In this document: positions 50,371 to 59,208 of the stretch, in pieces
Layout of the letters: each line of letters opens with the position of its first letter
How positions within the stretch are numbered: position 1 is the first letter of the stretch
Assembly (NCBI GenBank): GCA_026014805.1
Contig: JAOZHR010000010.1
Coordinates: 82,322-146,321, forward strand
DNA from: Candidatus Bathyarchaeota archaeon
GTDB lineage: Archaea > Thermoproteota > Bathyarchaeia > Bathyarchaeales > SOJC01
Reading direction: 5' to 3'
DNA length: 64,000 nt
Position numbers and translations under genes: made by a program
The notes under the pieces: generated by a model
The model's database searches: none
What the model was told of the DNA's origin: nothing
The model's input: only the letters and a program-made list of their open reading frames with translations

Positions 50371-51557
50371 TTTCCTTTCACCGCAGCTTCTATGCATTCT
50401 TCTAGACTTCCCATTTTTGTCATCATATCGTTATGTCTTGAGTAGTAGCATCCTTTTGCAGAGGTTGTTGCGACAGATCGAAATTTTCCTCTCAGTGGAG
50501 CTACAGCCATACAAGTGTCACAGGCGAATTTCCCCCCAGCCCTTTCGATTGCTTCAGTGTAACCTCTTTCATCTGCGATCTGTTTCACAAGTCTTGAGCA
50601 TGCGACCCAGAATTCGGTGTTTGAAGATATATTCTTGTTTTTCAGCAGCTTTGCTATTTCAGCGATTTCTTTAATTGAGCAGTGGGGGCACCCAATGCAG
50701 ACTAAATCGACGGTGCAAAAGTCGTCATTAATGCTTTGGTATGCTTCCTCTATGTCCTCATTCTCAATTGTTATAGTCTCTCTAGGGGGTTGATGTTTTT
50801 CGGATCCAGGGGTTATTCCCCTCATATAGAACAGGGGTTTTGAGCCATAAGTCACCATGGAGGCACAGAAAGATTTCAACTCATCTAAATTAGCATCTTC
50901 AATGCCAGTTACGTACGGGATTTTGTTTTCTGCTTTCTTGCCAGTACAGTAGCCAAGAGCTCCCCAATCTGAGATTTTTTTCAATTTTGCAGCTACGTGC
51001 ACACAAGTGTCTGGCGCTCTGTTCTCGTCCAGATGAAGTCCATAGTACGGTGTTTTGCCAACAAAAGCCGCCGCAAGAGCTGATGGACCTCCTTCTCTAT
51101 TTGTCTTTGCTCCGATAACAGAGTTGGCAAAAGTAACTGCAGAGGATTCCGACCAAGCAATATGCTCTCCGTATATTGGTAGGTTACCTATCAAGTAAGG
51201 AGTACACGTACAAGAGATGATTATGCCCATTTTCTTGAAGGCGTCGATGACCAAATTCTGCTTTCTTGCGAACTCCTCGTCGATCCCGAGCTTCTTCCAA
51301 TCCTTCAGATCCATTCCTGCAGGATTCAAAGTTGTGAGCACTCTGACTTTCCCGTCTTTTGCCAATTCGTTTAGAAACTCCAGACCAGCATCTCCGAGGT
51401 TATGGTATGATACACCTGCCACTTGAACAGAGCCTACTTCTATGAGCTTTTCAGCGCCGTAGATGTCGCCTAAGGCGACGAGTATCTCCATGGATTTTTT
51501 TACTGCGTAGCCTTCTTCTCCATTCAGCATTCTCTCTTCTTCTTTCGTGAGATACAT
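50361..51557 (-). CDS. Phosphomevalonate dehydratase, large subunit (aconitase X)
   Basis: 398 residues. Family features include YLTKEEERMLNGE at the start, SVQVAGVSYHNLGDAG, CTPYLIGNLPIYGEHIAWSE, GAKTNREGGPSALAAA and three cysteines likely to hold an Fe-S cluster (CTCTPY, CIGCPH, CDTCM). It forms the catalytic part of the archaeal phosphomevalonate dehydratase. It follows the decarboxylase gene by four bases and overlaps the small-subunit gene, so both subunits are made together. Confidence 0.93.
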   Translation of the reverse strand: MYLTKEEERMLNGEEGYAVKKSMEILVALGDIYGAEKLIEVGSVQVAGVSYHNLGDAGLEFLNELAKDGKVRVLTTLNPAGMDLKDWKKLGIDEEFARKQNLVIDAFKKMGIIISCTCTPYLIGNLPIYGEHIAWSESSAVTFANSVIGAKTNREGGPSALAAAFVGKTPYYGLHLDENRAPDTCVHVAAKLKKISDWGALGYCTGKKAENKIPYVTGIEDANLDELKSFCASMVTYGSKPLFYMRGITPGSEKHQPPRETITIENEDIEEAYQSINDDFCTVDLVCIGCPHCSIKEIAEIAKLLKNKNISSNTEFWVACSRLVKQIADERGYTEAIERAGGKFACDTCMAVAPLRGKFRSVATTSAKGCYYSRHNDMMTKMGSLEECIEAAVKGKWS

Positions 51558-51561
51558 AAAA

Positions 51562-52881
51562 TCACAAGAACTTGTCTAGATCAACTTCTCTGTATTCCTC
51601 TTTCCTGAAGCCTTTACCTGTTTGTGTGAATGGAATCGTTGCGTCTAATCCCATCTTGCATGTTATCGCTTTTTTTCCTCCAGTCAAATCTCCAGAGGGA
51701 TCAAGAGAAGATCCTCTTTGTTTTGGTAGGATAACAGCGTCTTCATCTGCTTGGAATCTAGTTGCAATTGCCCACTCGATTTCATTCGGATCATAGATGT
51801 TTATGTCGTCATCCACAACGACACAGTGCTTCAATGATCTGTGACCTTTAAAAGCTGCTCTGATCGCTTTTTTTCCATCATCTGTGTTCCGTTTCTTTAT
51901 TTGCACGACTGCATGCAGCCAGCTGCAACCACCAATAGTTATGTAAACATCCTTGCATTCACAAACTTTGTTCGTTTCATTGAAGATAGTTGGTTCTCTG
52001 GGCATTCCCATTAATAGCTTGTGTTCTTTTCTTCCAGCAAGTATGGTTTGGTAGATGGGGTTTTCTCTATAGGTCATGCAGCTTATTTCTATCACTGGTT
52101 GCTGTCTCACCTTGTCGAGGATTCCTGTGAGGTCTAAGAATGGCCCTTCAGGTGCTCTTTCTTTCGTTACTCGTCCCTCTAATACAATTTCACAGTCTCT
52201 CGGGACCTCGAGATCAACGGTTTTACATTTCACCAGTTCCGTTTTTTCTAGCACATTAGCCATTCCTAATTCGTCGACTCCTTTCGGCAGAGATGTGGAA
52301 GCAGCTAGGAGAACGGCGGTTGAGTTTCCTATGCACATCGCTATCTCGAGTTCGCCACCAGATTTTTTCAGGGCGGTGTCCGTTCCCCTATCTTCAACGA
52401 TTCTGGCTACAAACTTTTTCCTATCCAGCAGCATCAACCTGTGGAAGCACATGTTTCTACCCAATTCAGGGTCTCTTATTATAGCTATGGCGGATGCCAC
52501 ATATTTTCCGCCGTCCTTTTCTGTGTACTTCATTATCGGGAGTTTTGTTAGATCAACATCTTTTTCAACGATTTGTTGGCATTCTCCCTTCTTTACAACA
52601 TTCGGAGACGGAAAAGGCTTTTTTATCGCATTAGATAGCTTGTGCAGCAATTGTCCCCTTTCTACGTTCAAAGCTTTGGCGACCGATTCTTTTGAAGAGA
52701 CGAGACCAGCTACAACAGGGATGTTGGACTCTTTCACTTTTTCAAAAAATACGGGTTTTTCCTTGAGGGCATCTATAATTCCCGCCAGTTCATACTCAGT
52801 CGAGACTTCCTTTCTTATTCTTGTTAGTTCTCCTTCTGTGTCAAGTTGTTCTAAGAAATGTCTAAACCCCAATTTTCTCAC
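51562..52881 (-). CDS. Anhydromevalonate phosphate decarboxylase (UbiD family)
   Basis: 439 residues of UbiD type. The segment KERAPEGPFLDLTG includes the E-R-x-P-E-G-P-F site around the prenylated flavin, and CIGNSTAVLLAAS and WAIATRFQADEDAVI are typical. In this neighbourhood, next to aconitase-X subunits and IPK, the substrate is almost surely anhydromevalonate phosphate, giving isopentenyl phosphate. The enzyme needs prenyl-FMN, but no UbiX gene is in this window. Start ATG 52881. Confidence 0.93.
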   Translation of the reverse strand: MRKLGFRHFLEQLDTEGELTRIRKEVSTEYELAGIIDALKEKPVFFEKVKESNIPVVAGLVSSKESVAKALNVERGQLLHKLSNAIKKPFPSPNVVKKGECQQIVEKDVDLTKLPIMKYTEKDGGKYVASAIAIIRDPELGRNMCFHRLMLLDRKKFVARIVEDRGTDTALKKSGGELEIAMCIGNSTAVLLAASTSLPKGVDELGMANVLEKTELVKCKTVDLEVPRDCEIVLEGRVTKERAPEGPFLDLTGILDKVRQQPVIEISCMTYRENPIYQTILAGRKEHKLLMGMPREPTIFNETNKVCECKDVYITIGGCSWLHAVVQIKKRNTDDGKKAIRAAFKGHRSLKHCVVVDDDINIYDPNEIEWAIATRFQADEDAVILPKQRGSSLDPSGDLTGGKKAITCKMGLDATIPFTQTGKGFRKEEYREVDLDKFL

Positions 52882-52910
52882 TCCTTTTTTCTAATAGGTC
52901 CTTTTTTTCT

Positions 52911-53855
52911 TTATATTTTTTGAATCCCAATTTTTGTTTTCAACACATTGAATCCTTGATTTTCAATTGTTGCTGCAACCTTTTCCTGCAATGTTCTCCC
53001 CGGGGTTAATGCTACCATGCAGCCTCCACTGCCACCCCCCGTGAGTTTTGCTCCAAACGCTCCTTCCTCTCGAGCTAAGTTCACCAAATAATCGAGTTCT
53101 TCACAGGAAACTTCAATTTCCTGCAGTAGACAATGATTTTCGTTGATCAACTCCCCAACTTTTCTTATGTCAAAATCTTCTAAGGCTTTCCTTGCTGTGA
53201 ACACTAACTCTTCTGCTTGCTTAAACAGCCGATCGTATTTTTCTGCATTCTTTTTCCTTCTTGCTGCAACCCCAGCAACCATTTCCTTAGTGTCAGCTAC
53301 AATTCCTGTGTTGCCTATGACAATTTCAACCGGTTCTTCTATACTCAATTTCTCGATTATGTTTGGTCCTCCGCATAGAGTTCTCTTGAACCAAATCAAT
53401 CCCCCATAAGTCGCTGCAGTATTGTCAATGCCTGAAGGGGTTCCAGCGTAAGCTTTCTCAGCCTCATAGGCAATATCATTGATTCTTTCATCGGACAAAT
53501 CCAATTTGAATTCTTTTGCTATGGCTCTGGCAATTGCAACACTGCTCGCAGCAGAAGCACCAATTCCACTGAAACCAGGAAGGTTTCCTCCCAACAAAAT
53601 CTCTAAAGAGACCTTTTCCGGACCGATGCCCATTGCTTTGAGCATCCGATCTATTGAGTCTTTTTGCTGAGTCCTTTTCTTTTCAGCATACCCTTTTGCG
53701 CCCTTTCTTTCATCTTTCACCACTATTCCTTCTCCAGCTTTTCTTGCTTCTGCGTAAGCTGTTGAATCAATTGCGGAAACAATTCCTGGGACACCGTAAA
53801 CAACGAAGTGTTCGTTGAACAGGATGACTTTTCCGAAGCCCGAACCTCTTCCCAT
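52911..53855 (-). CDS. mvk: Mevalonate kinase
   Basis: 314 residues of the GHMP kinase fold: FGKVILFNEHFVVYGVP at the start, the ATP loop LPGFSGIGASAASS, GTPSGIDNTAATYGG, and the closing glycine loop AKLTGGGSGGC. It makes mevalonate 5-phosphate, the substrate of the dehydratase encoded just downstream. It follows a 160-base gap with hairpins and an A/T-rich TATA-like element, so this may be the start of a separately controlled isoprenoid operon. A dead C-terminal piece of a second copy lies at 49802. Confidence 0.92.
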   Translation of the reverse strand: MGRGSGFGKVILFNEHFVVYGVPGIVSAIDSTAYAEARKAGEGIVVKDERKGAKGYAEKKRTQQKDSIDRMLKAMGIGPEKVSLEILLGGNLPGFSGIGASAASSVAIARAIAKEFKLDLSDERINDIAYEAEKAYAGTPSGIDNTAATYGGLIWFKRTLCGGPNIIEKLSIEEPVEIVIGNTGIVADTKEMVAGVAARRKKNAEKYDRLFKQAEELVFTARKALEDFDIRKVGELINENHCLLQEIEVSCEELDYLVNLAREEGAFGAKLTGGGSGGCMVALTPGRTLQEKVAATIENQGFNVLKTKIGIQKI

Positions 53856-53975
53856 TTGAGCTACCCCTAGAAAGGATTATTGCTAAGAAATAAATAAAAC
53901 ACTTTTTAGAAAAAATAGAGCACATCGACGAAAAGTTGCTTCAGTCGACTAATCTTTAATGAATAAAATGGACTT

Positions 53976-54004
53976 GCAACCATCAGCAGGTTGCCTTTAC
54001 CTGC
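53976..54004 (-). terminator. Overlapping hairpins between MEMO and mevalonate kinase genes
   Basis: Two stem-loops share bases and cannot form together: GCAACC/GGTTGC (53976-53994) and GCAGGT/ACCTGC (53986-54004), each with a seven-base loop. They lie after the MEMO gene stop. They may end the upstream message or switch the downstream one. No long T tract follows directly. Confidence 0.35.
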
Positions 54005-54017
54005 ATGAGTGCTAATT

Positions 54018-54863
54018 CTATTTTGTGACAGCGACTGAGGCGTAACCGACTACGGTTGAATAATCTCCTGTAACGTCACCGCTTGTTTTATAGCAGAGTA
54101 TTTGACCTTTCGTGGCACTACGTAGTTTAGCTGCGGTAATAAGAGCCACGACAGGGCCATACCCACAAGCAGTTATATGGTAACTTTCAACAATTGAATA
54201 AAACTCTTCTTCATCCAGTTTTTCTAAGGCACTAAGTGCTTTCTTATCTTTCTTTGCAGCTGTTTCATGGGGCTCATAATGGGTCATATCCGTAGAGGCG
54301 ATGATTAACGCGTTTTTTCCATCCAAAGCCTCTGCTACAGCCTGACCTACTTCGCAGCTTGACTCAAGATCCTGCATGAGAAAGCTTATGGGTACAAACT
54401 TGAACGCTGAGCCGTAAAGATATTGAAGAAAGGGAAGTTGAACTTCAATTGAATGCTCGTAAGTATGTGCCAGTTCATCCACGTCAATAATTTTTGACTT
54501 GCACATAATCAGATTTGCTGTCTCTTCGTCGATTTGCACATCGCCCAAAGGTGTTCGCCAAACACCCTCTTTCATAACTGCCAATCCGCTACCTTGTCCA
54601 GTGTGGTTCGGGCCAAAAATCACGACGACATCTGGTTTGCCATCAGCCGCCAAATTGTAATATGAATGGGCAGCCACTGGACCCGAGTACATGTAGCCCG
54701 CGTGGGGACAAACTAAGCCAATGATGTTTCTTGAACCCTCTCGTGTAATTGGAGTTTTTCCTGGACCCAGTCTATGCGTGAAACAGTTTTTTATCTGCCT
54801 TTTTAGCGCTTCTGCAGTGGCAGCGTAGAAGCTTCCTGCCTGGCATGGTCTTCTTACTCTCAC
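54018..54863 (-). CDS. MEMO family protein
   Basis: 281 residues. RRPCQAGSFYAATAEALK at the start, VCPHAGYMYSGPVAAHSY, IFGPNHTGQGSG, ASTDMTHYEPHETA and CGYGPVVALI match the archaeal MEMO family, which is related to class III extradiol dioxygenases and keeps the metal-binding histidines. Its biochemical role in archaea is unknown, but it is nearly always beside rpsB and mevalonate kinase. Start is GTG overlapping the S2 stop (GTGA). Confidence 0.9.
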   Translation of the reverse strand: MRVRRPCQAGSFYAATAEALKRQIKNCFTHRLGPGKTPITREGSRNIIGLVCPHAGYMYSGPVAAHSYYNLAADGKPDVVVIFGPNHTGQGSGLAVMKEGVWRTPLGDVQIDEETANLIMCKSKIIDVDELAHTYEHSIEVQLPFLQYLYGSAFKFVPISFLMQDLESSCEVGQAVAEALDGKNALIIASTDMTHYEPHETAAKKDKKALSALEKLDEEEFYSIVESYHITACGYGPVVALITAAKLRSATKGQILCYKTSGDVTGDYSTVVGYASVAVTK

Positions 54864-55582
54864 TTACGTGCCCCTTCAGTTGGCTGTCCTACTTTGGATA
54901 TTTTTGTTTCAAAGTCGTCAATGGACGATTCCATGTCTTTATCAGGTGCTAACTCTCCCTTCTCACGAAGTACTTGCCTAGCCAGCATCCAATAAATAAC
55001 CGCTAAGGCTCTTCTGCCTTTGTTGTTCGTTGGAATCACAAAGTCTACGCCGGAGAATTCGTTGTCAGTGCTGCATAATGCCACAACCGGAATGCCCATG
55101 ATTCCTGCTTCTTTTACAGCTTGAACATCAGCTTTTGGGTCTGAAACAATAATAACTGTTGGTTCGAGGTGATGTTGATATAGAGGGTTTGAGAACAGTC
55201 CAGGAACGAATCTCCCTGCAATAGGTGTTGCTTTTGTTGCCTCGCAGAACTTCTTTGCCGGATAGCGTGCGTAGAGTCGGGCTGCGACAGCAGCGATTTT
55301 TTTAGGTTCAAATCTTGAAAGAAACTTTGCTGCAATGCGTATTCGTTCATCTGTTTGCTTAACATCCAGAACAAATAAGCCGTCAGGTCTTACGCGATAG
55401 ATGAATTGGTTCATGTCTTTTGCTTTCATCCTGGTTCCAATGTGGATGCCTGCGGAGAGCATCATGTCGCGTGGCAGTAGGAGTTCTTCTTCACTTGCTA
55501 ACGAGATTTCTTCGTCAGTCTTCTCTTGAATGCTCGTTTTTTCGGTGTTTTCAGTTTTTTCGATATCTTCATTTTCTGACAG
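54860..55582 (-). CDS. rpsB: Ribosomal protein S2, with a probable CTG start
   Basis: S2 features are clear: AGIHIGTRMKAKDMNQFIYR, GLFVLDVKQTDERI, RFVPGLFSNP, IVSDPKADVQA and IPVVALCSTDNEFSGVD. The first ATG (55465) falls inside the conserved start (LLLPRDMMLSAG), which other archaeal S2 proteins place about 12 or more residues from the N-terminus. The frame is open upstream for 39 codons to a CTG at 55580-55582, placed eight bases after AGGAGGA (55591-55597). No ATG, GTG or TTG exists in between. I infer initiation at CTG, giving 240 residues with an acidic N-terminal tail (SENEDIEKTENTEK). Confidence 0.9.
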   Translation of the reverse strand: MSENEDIEKTENTEKTSIQEKTDEEISLASEEELLLPRDMMLSAGIHIGTRMKAKDMNQFIYRVRPDGLFVLDVKQTDERIRIAAKFLSRFEPKKIAAVAARLYARYPAKKFCEATKATPIAGRFVPGLFSNPLYQHHLEPTVIIVSDPKADVQAVKEAGIMGIPVVALCSTDNEFSGVDFVIPTNNKGRRALAVIYWMLARQVLREKGELAPDKDMESSIDDFETKISKVGQPTEGARK

Positions 55583-56846
55583 GGATATTTTCCTCCTTTA
55601 ATGGAATTTCAGCCATTTTTGCTCTTTTTCCAAGCGTGTCTTCAATTCTGATAAGTTCGTCAATTTTTGCGATTCGGGCACCTTCAACTACACCTGTCTT
55701 AATAATGGGGCAATGGAAAGCAACTGCTAAATGAGCGATTTCTGCATTCACAGTGTCACCTGACCTATGTGATACTACAGGTGTGTATAGTGCTTCTTTA
55801 GCCATTTTTGCGGCTTCCCAAGCGTCGGTGAGTGTTCCTATCTGATTTGGTTTTATTATTATCGAGTTTGCAGCGGCTTCCCTGATTCCATGTTTAAGTC
55901 GTTTAACGTTTGTAACAAATAGGTCGTCGCCGCATATGAGACAGTTGCTGGTTATTCTTGTTAGCCTCGCAAAATTTTCGAAATCTTCTTCGTGAAAAGG
56001 GTCTTCCACGTAGATTAGGTTGTATTTTTCGATTAATTCTAAAACGTATTCTACTTGCTCTTCTTGTGTTCTTTCAATTTTTTCATGAGAGTAAATGTAA
56101 CGTTTCTTTTTTTGGTCCCAAAGCGATGATGCGGCGATGTCTAATCCTACTCTGCATTCGAATCCAAGTTGTTTTGAAACGTCTTCACATGCTTGCTTCA
56201 TGAGTTCCAAGGCGCCGTTGTTGTTTATGTCGGCGATCCACGCGCCCTCATCACTTCTTCCACTGGTAAACGTTTTCTTGGTTTTTCTGAGAATTTCGCC
56301 CACTTTTCTGTGAAATGCCACGTTGGCTTTAGCGGCATCCCAAAAAGAGCTTGCACGGATAGGCAAAACCAGAAATTCCTGTATGTCTGGGGCTCTACCG
56401 TGGGCGTGTTTACCTCCGCTTAAGACATTCCCTAAAGGAAATGGAAGTTCATAAGCAAGGTAACCTCCAAGATATTCATATAAAGATACATGATGAGAGT
56501 CGGATGTTGCCTTTGCGGCGCACAAGGAGACTGCATAAGCAGTGTTTCCTCCTATTCGGCTGAAGTTTTCTGTCCCGTCGATTTCGTGGAGAAGGGAGTC
56601 TATTTCTTCTTGTTCATCTGCATTCATGCCAATTAGTTTAGGTGCAATTAATTTCTCAACAATCTCCACGGCTGCGTCTACATCGTCTTTTGGGTAATAT
56701 ACAACTTCAGCTAGGCCTTTACTTGCTCCCGCTGGCGCTGCGGTTCTTCCGAAACCAGATTTAGTTACTATGTCCACTTCTATTGTTTCTTCTCCGCGGC
56801 TGTTGAAGATTTTGCGCACCATAACTTCTTTTATTCGAGTGGACAA
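55569..56846 (-). CDS. eno: Enolase
   Basis: 425 residues. Typical parts: the metal loop VGLDIAASSLWD, YVEDPFHEEDFE, GDDLFVTN, IIKPNQIGTLTDAWEA and VVSHRSGDTVNAEIAHLA, which carry the catalytic lysine and histidine. It converts 2-phosphoglycerate to phosphoenolpyruvate. Position between rpoN and rpsB is the standard archaeal order, though rpoK, often found here, is missing. It should be soluble and active. Confidence 0.94.
   Translation of the reverse strand: MSTRIKEVMVRKIFNSRGEETIEVDIVTKSGFGRTAAPAGASKGLAEVVYYPKDDVDAAVEIVEKLIAPKLIGMNADEQEEIDSLLHEIDGTENFSRIGGNTAYAVSLCAAKATSDSHHVSLYEYLGGYLAYELPFPLGNVLSGGKHAHGRAPDIQEFLVLPIRASSFWDAAKANVAFHRKVGEILRKTKKTFTSGRSDEGAWIADINNNGALELMKQACEDVSKQLGFECRVGLDIAASSLWDQKKKRYIYSHEKIERTQEEQVEYVLELIEKYNLIYVEDPFHEEDFENFARLTRITSNCLICGDDLFVTNVKRLKHGIREAAANSIIIKPNQIGTLTDAWEAAKMAKEALYTPVVSHRSGDTVNAEIAHLAVAFHCPIIKTGVVEGARIAKIDELIRIEDTLGKRAKMAEIPLKEENIPVRK
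55591..55597 (-). promoter_or_regulatory. Ribosome site that supports a CTG start for S2
   Basis: AGGAGGA on the minus strand, inside the last codons of enolase, eight bases before CTG 55582. The enolase TGA (55569) comes after this CTG, so the two genes would overlap by 14 bases. Confidence 0.6.
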
Positions 56847-56864
56847 ACCTTGGTAATTCCCCTT

Positions 56865-57089
56865 TTATGGTGGTCTCAGTTGTCTTTTTTTTCCAATTTC
56901 ATAGAATTTGATGATTTCGTCGATTATTTCTACGTGAGAAAGAAGCATTCTCCGGCAGCAATAACGGGTTACGCTGAGATCATCTAAGATCTTGCCTGAA
57001 TCTTCCCCCTCTTTTACTCGTCTAGCAAAATCCTCCCATTTATCGCCTACTACTTTGCCGCATGTGAAACAGCGAACAGGAATAATCAT
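56865..57089 (-). CDS. rpoN: RNA polymerase subunit N
   Basis: 74 residues. The zinc site [13 protein letters not shown] and RYCCRRMLL (C-x2-C ... CC) is diagnostic of RpoN/Rpb10, which sits at the Rpb3/Rpb11-like platform of the polymerase. It lies 14 bases after the S9 gene and 18 before enolase. Confidence 0.95.
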   Translation of the reverse strand: MIIPVRCFTCGKVVGDKWEDFARRVKEGEDSGKILDDLSVTRYCCRRMLLSHVEIIDEIIKFYEIGKKRQLRPP

Positions 57090-57103
57090 TTCTTAATTCA
57101 TCC

Positions 57104-57517
57104 TTACCTGTAGCTTTTTTGCCTCTTGGCGCGAGCACCTGGTCCTCCGAATTTTTTCGGTTCTTTTCGTCGAGGGTCTCCTGCAAGCATGGTTCTGTCA
57201 TATTCAGTGAAAATCGATTGTAAATGTTTACTTTTAGTCCACCTTAGAAGTCCTCTAGCGATTGCCATTCTTGCAGCCTCTGCCTGCCCCATGAAACCTC
57301 CACCTGAAACCTTTATGTTTACGTCAATTCGGTTCCGAAGCTCATCGCCAACTTGAAGAAGTGGCTCCATCATTTTTAGTCGAGCAGTTTGTGGCTCAAA
57401 TATTTCTAGAGGAACATTGTTTATTCGAATTCTCCCTCTGCCAGCTCTTATTGTAGCTCTTGCTGTAGCGGTCTTTCTCTTTCCACTGATTGTTATAATT
57501 TTCTTTGAACTTGACAT
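57104..57517 (-). CDS. rpsI: Ribosomal protein S9
   Basis: 137 residues from ATG 57517. [16 protein letters not shown] at the start and RREKP-like closing residues ([16 protein letters not shown]) are the S9 signature; the tail reaches the P-site. The ATG sits one base after the L13 stop, with AGGTGA upstream, so the longer frame starting at 57544 is rejected. Confidence 0.95.
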   Translation of the reverse strand: MSSSKKIITISGKRKTATARATIRAGRGRIRINNVPLEIFEPQTARLKMMEPLLQVGDELRNRIDVNIKVSGGGFMGQAEAARMAIARGLLRWTKSKHLQSIFTEYDRTMLAGDPRRKEPKKFGGPGARAKRQKSYR

Positions 57518-57518
57518 G

Positions 57519-57965
57519 TTATTCACCTGCTGGAATCCATCCAATTTCCTTGACTAGTTCGCCCACAGTAATATATGAGCATTTTAGCTTCTCAGCTTTT
57601 GCCTCGGATATTACTTCCACGTTTTGGTCTTTAAACTCTTGAGGTATCCCAACGAAAACACGTAACCTTTTGTGCGCTTCTTTACCTTTTGGCTTTTTTC
57701 GAGGTAGCATTCCTCGAATAGTGCGCTTTACAAATCGGTCGGGTCTTCTAGGATAGTATGGGCCTTTTCGGGGGTGCCCGATTTCCAACTTTCTTTTTGC
57801 CTCTTTTACTCTGCTAAGTCTTTTTCCTGAGATTACTGTTTTCTCTGCGTTTAGAATTATGATGCTTTCGCCCTGAAGAAGGCGTTTTGCGACTACAGTT
57901 GCCATTCTGCCAAGTATCAAATTATTAGCATCAACGACTGTTACATGTTTGCTTTGCAGTTTCAT
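57519..57965 (-). CDS. rplM: Ribosomal protein L13
   Basis: 148 residues from ATG 57965 ([20 protein letters not shown]). [46 protein letters not shown] and LRVFVGIP fit archaeal L13. Start is chosen four bases after the L18e stop; an earlier ATG at 57980 would overlap it. Confidence 0.95.
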   Translation of the reverse strand: MKLQSKHVTVVDANNLILGRMATVVAKRLLQGESIIILNAEKTVISGKRLSRVKEAKRKLEIGHPRKGPYYPRRPDRFVKRTIRGMLPRKKPKGKEAHKRLRVFVGIPQEFKDQNVEVISEAKAEKLKCSYITVGELVKEIGWIPAGE

Positions 57966-57969
57966 GTTT

Positions 57970-58332
57970 CTACCCAACAATTTTTACGTTTGAACCCTTA
58001 GGATTCTTTTTGACCAATTCATGGAACATTAAGCATTTCCCCTTTGCCTTTTTTATTTTTTCTTTTGCTGCAGCTGAAAATGTGAAGGCCGCAACTGTTG
58101 CGGGATGACGAAGTGCCCCAGACCCGAGCACTTTACCAGCAACAGCCACTACTTGACCTTTCTCAGTGTGGCGATTTATGCGGCTCAGGTTTACTGATAT
58201 ACGTCTGCTCCTTGGTTTAGACAAAGCGTCGGCTATGCTACCCCATATTTTTGCGTCATTTTCTCTTGCTGCTCTCTTCAAAAAGCGAATGAGATCAAGT
58301 AGTTGCGGATTGTCAGGTTTTGTTTTTCTCAT
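57970..58332 (-). CDS. rpl18e: Ribosomal protein L18e
   Basis: 120 residues. ARENDAKIWGSIADALSKPR, SRINRHTEKGQVVAVAGKVL and GSGALRHPATVAAFTFS are typical of the archaeal/eukaryal L18e (related to bacterial L15). It overlaps the end of the RpoD gene by 20 bases. Confidence 0.95.
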   Translation of the reverse strand: MRKTKPDNPQLLDLIRFLKRAARENDAKIWGSIADALSKPRSRRISVNLSRINRHTEKGQVVAVAGKVLGSGALRHPATVAAFTFSAAAKEKIKKAKGKCLMFHELVKKNPKGSNVKIVG

Positions 58333-59143
58333 CTTGCTTCCCTGTTGATTGGTTCAGAAAATCTTTTAGCTTTCCATCTAAGACGTTTAGTGCTTCTTGT
58401 AGAATTCTTTCTGGCAAAAGGGCACCTGTTGATTCAATGCCAAAAATGAACGAGTCTTCGTCCCACGTTACTTCTATTGCTTTGGGTTTTCTTTGGCAAG
58501 CGTCTACGCAGTCTTGACATAAGGTGCAGTTTTCAATATTTCGAATCTCGATTTTGTCTCCTGCTTTTACAAGGATGTTTTTTGGACAAACTTTTATGCA
58601 GTCGCCACAAAGGTTGCAAAGTCTAGTGTCAACCTTAATGATCGGCACATACTTGTAAGCGCACATAGAAACGGGCTGCCATCTTGCATGACTTTTACCT
58701 TTTCCTAACCGCGCGTAAGCTTCTAACCTTATTTTCTGTTCTGGCGCTAACTTGACCCAGGGAATCTTGTTACTAATTGGAACTATAGATGGGTTTTCCG
58801 ACTTGAAGTCCCCGGAATACACTGTTATGGTATGGTCTTCTGCTTCTACGTCTAGTACCAGAGATACGCGGCACAAGTTGCATCCAAACTCGCTTTTGCA
58901 GGCACAGTTTTCAGGTAAGTTGTAGGTGTCTAGATCGGTCTTCAGCGGCGTAAGTCCAATTCGGTGAGCTAGAACTTCATCTCGAAGCGTGGAGGAGTTT
59001 TCGATAATCACCACGTCGTCTACGGCCATAGTAGGCACTTCTGAAATTATGATTCTTCGCAGTGTATTCGCGAAAGCCGCATTAGTTCCTTCAATAAGCA
59101 GACGTAATGAAACCTCATTCTTTTCTAAGATTTGAATTTTCAC
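58313..59143 (-). CDS. rpoD: RNA polymerase subunit D with two 4Fe-4S sites
   Basis: 276 residues. The Rpb3/alpha-like part opens with EGTNAAFANTLRRIIISEVPT. A zinc-like loop (CACKSEFGCNLC) follows, and an inserted ferredoxin-like domain has CNLCGDCIKVCP and CTLCQDCVDAC, enough cysteines for two 4Fe-4S clusters. Some archaeal RpoD proteins keep such clusters, which are thought to help assembly with RpoL. The gene order S11-RpoD-L18e is standard. Confidence 0.95.
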   Translation of the reverse strand: MKIQILEKNEVSLRLLIEGTNAAFANTLRRIIISEVPTMAVDDVVIIENSSTLRDEVLAHRIGLTPLKTDLDTYNLPENCACKSEFGCNLCRVSLVLDVEAEDHTITVYSGDFKSENPSIVPISNKIPWVKLAPEQKIRLEAYARLGKGKSHARWQPVSMCAYKYVPIIKVDTRLCNLCGDCIKVCPKNILVKAGDKIEIRNIENCTLCQDCVDACQRKPKAIEVTWDEDSFIFGIESTGALLPERILQEALNVLDGKLKDFLNQSTGKQDEKNKT

Positions 59144-59208
59144 GAGTTTTGCATTCCTTTCCCAGACATATTAATCAGCGTTTTTGATACTGCCTAGGCA
59201 GATACGTT

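Noticed and set aside
52076..52894. Long antisense open frame over the UbiD-type decarboxylase gene
   Set aside because: It mirrors the codon pattern of the real gene on the other strand and has no recognisable domain.
56847..56864. rpoK between rpoN and enolase
   Set aside because: Only 18 bases separate the two genes, so the subunit K gene found here in some archaea is not in this place.
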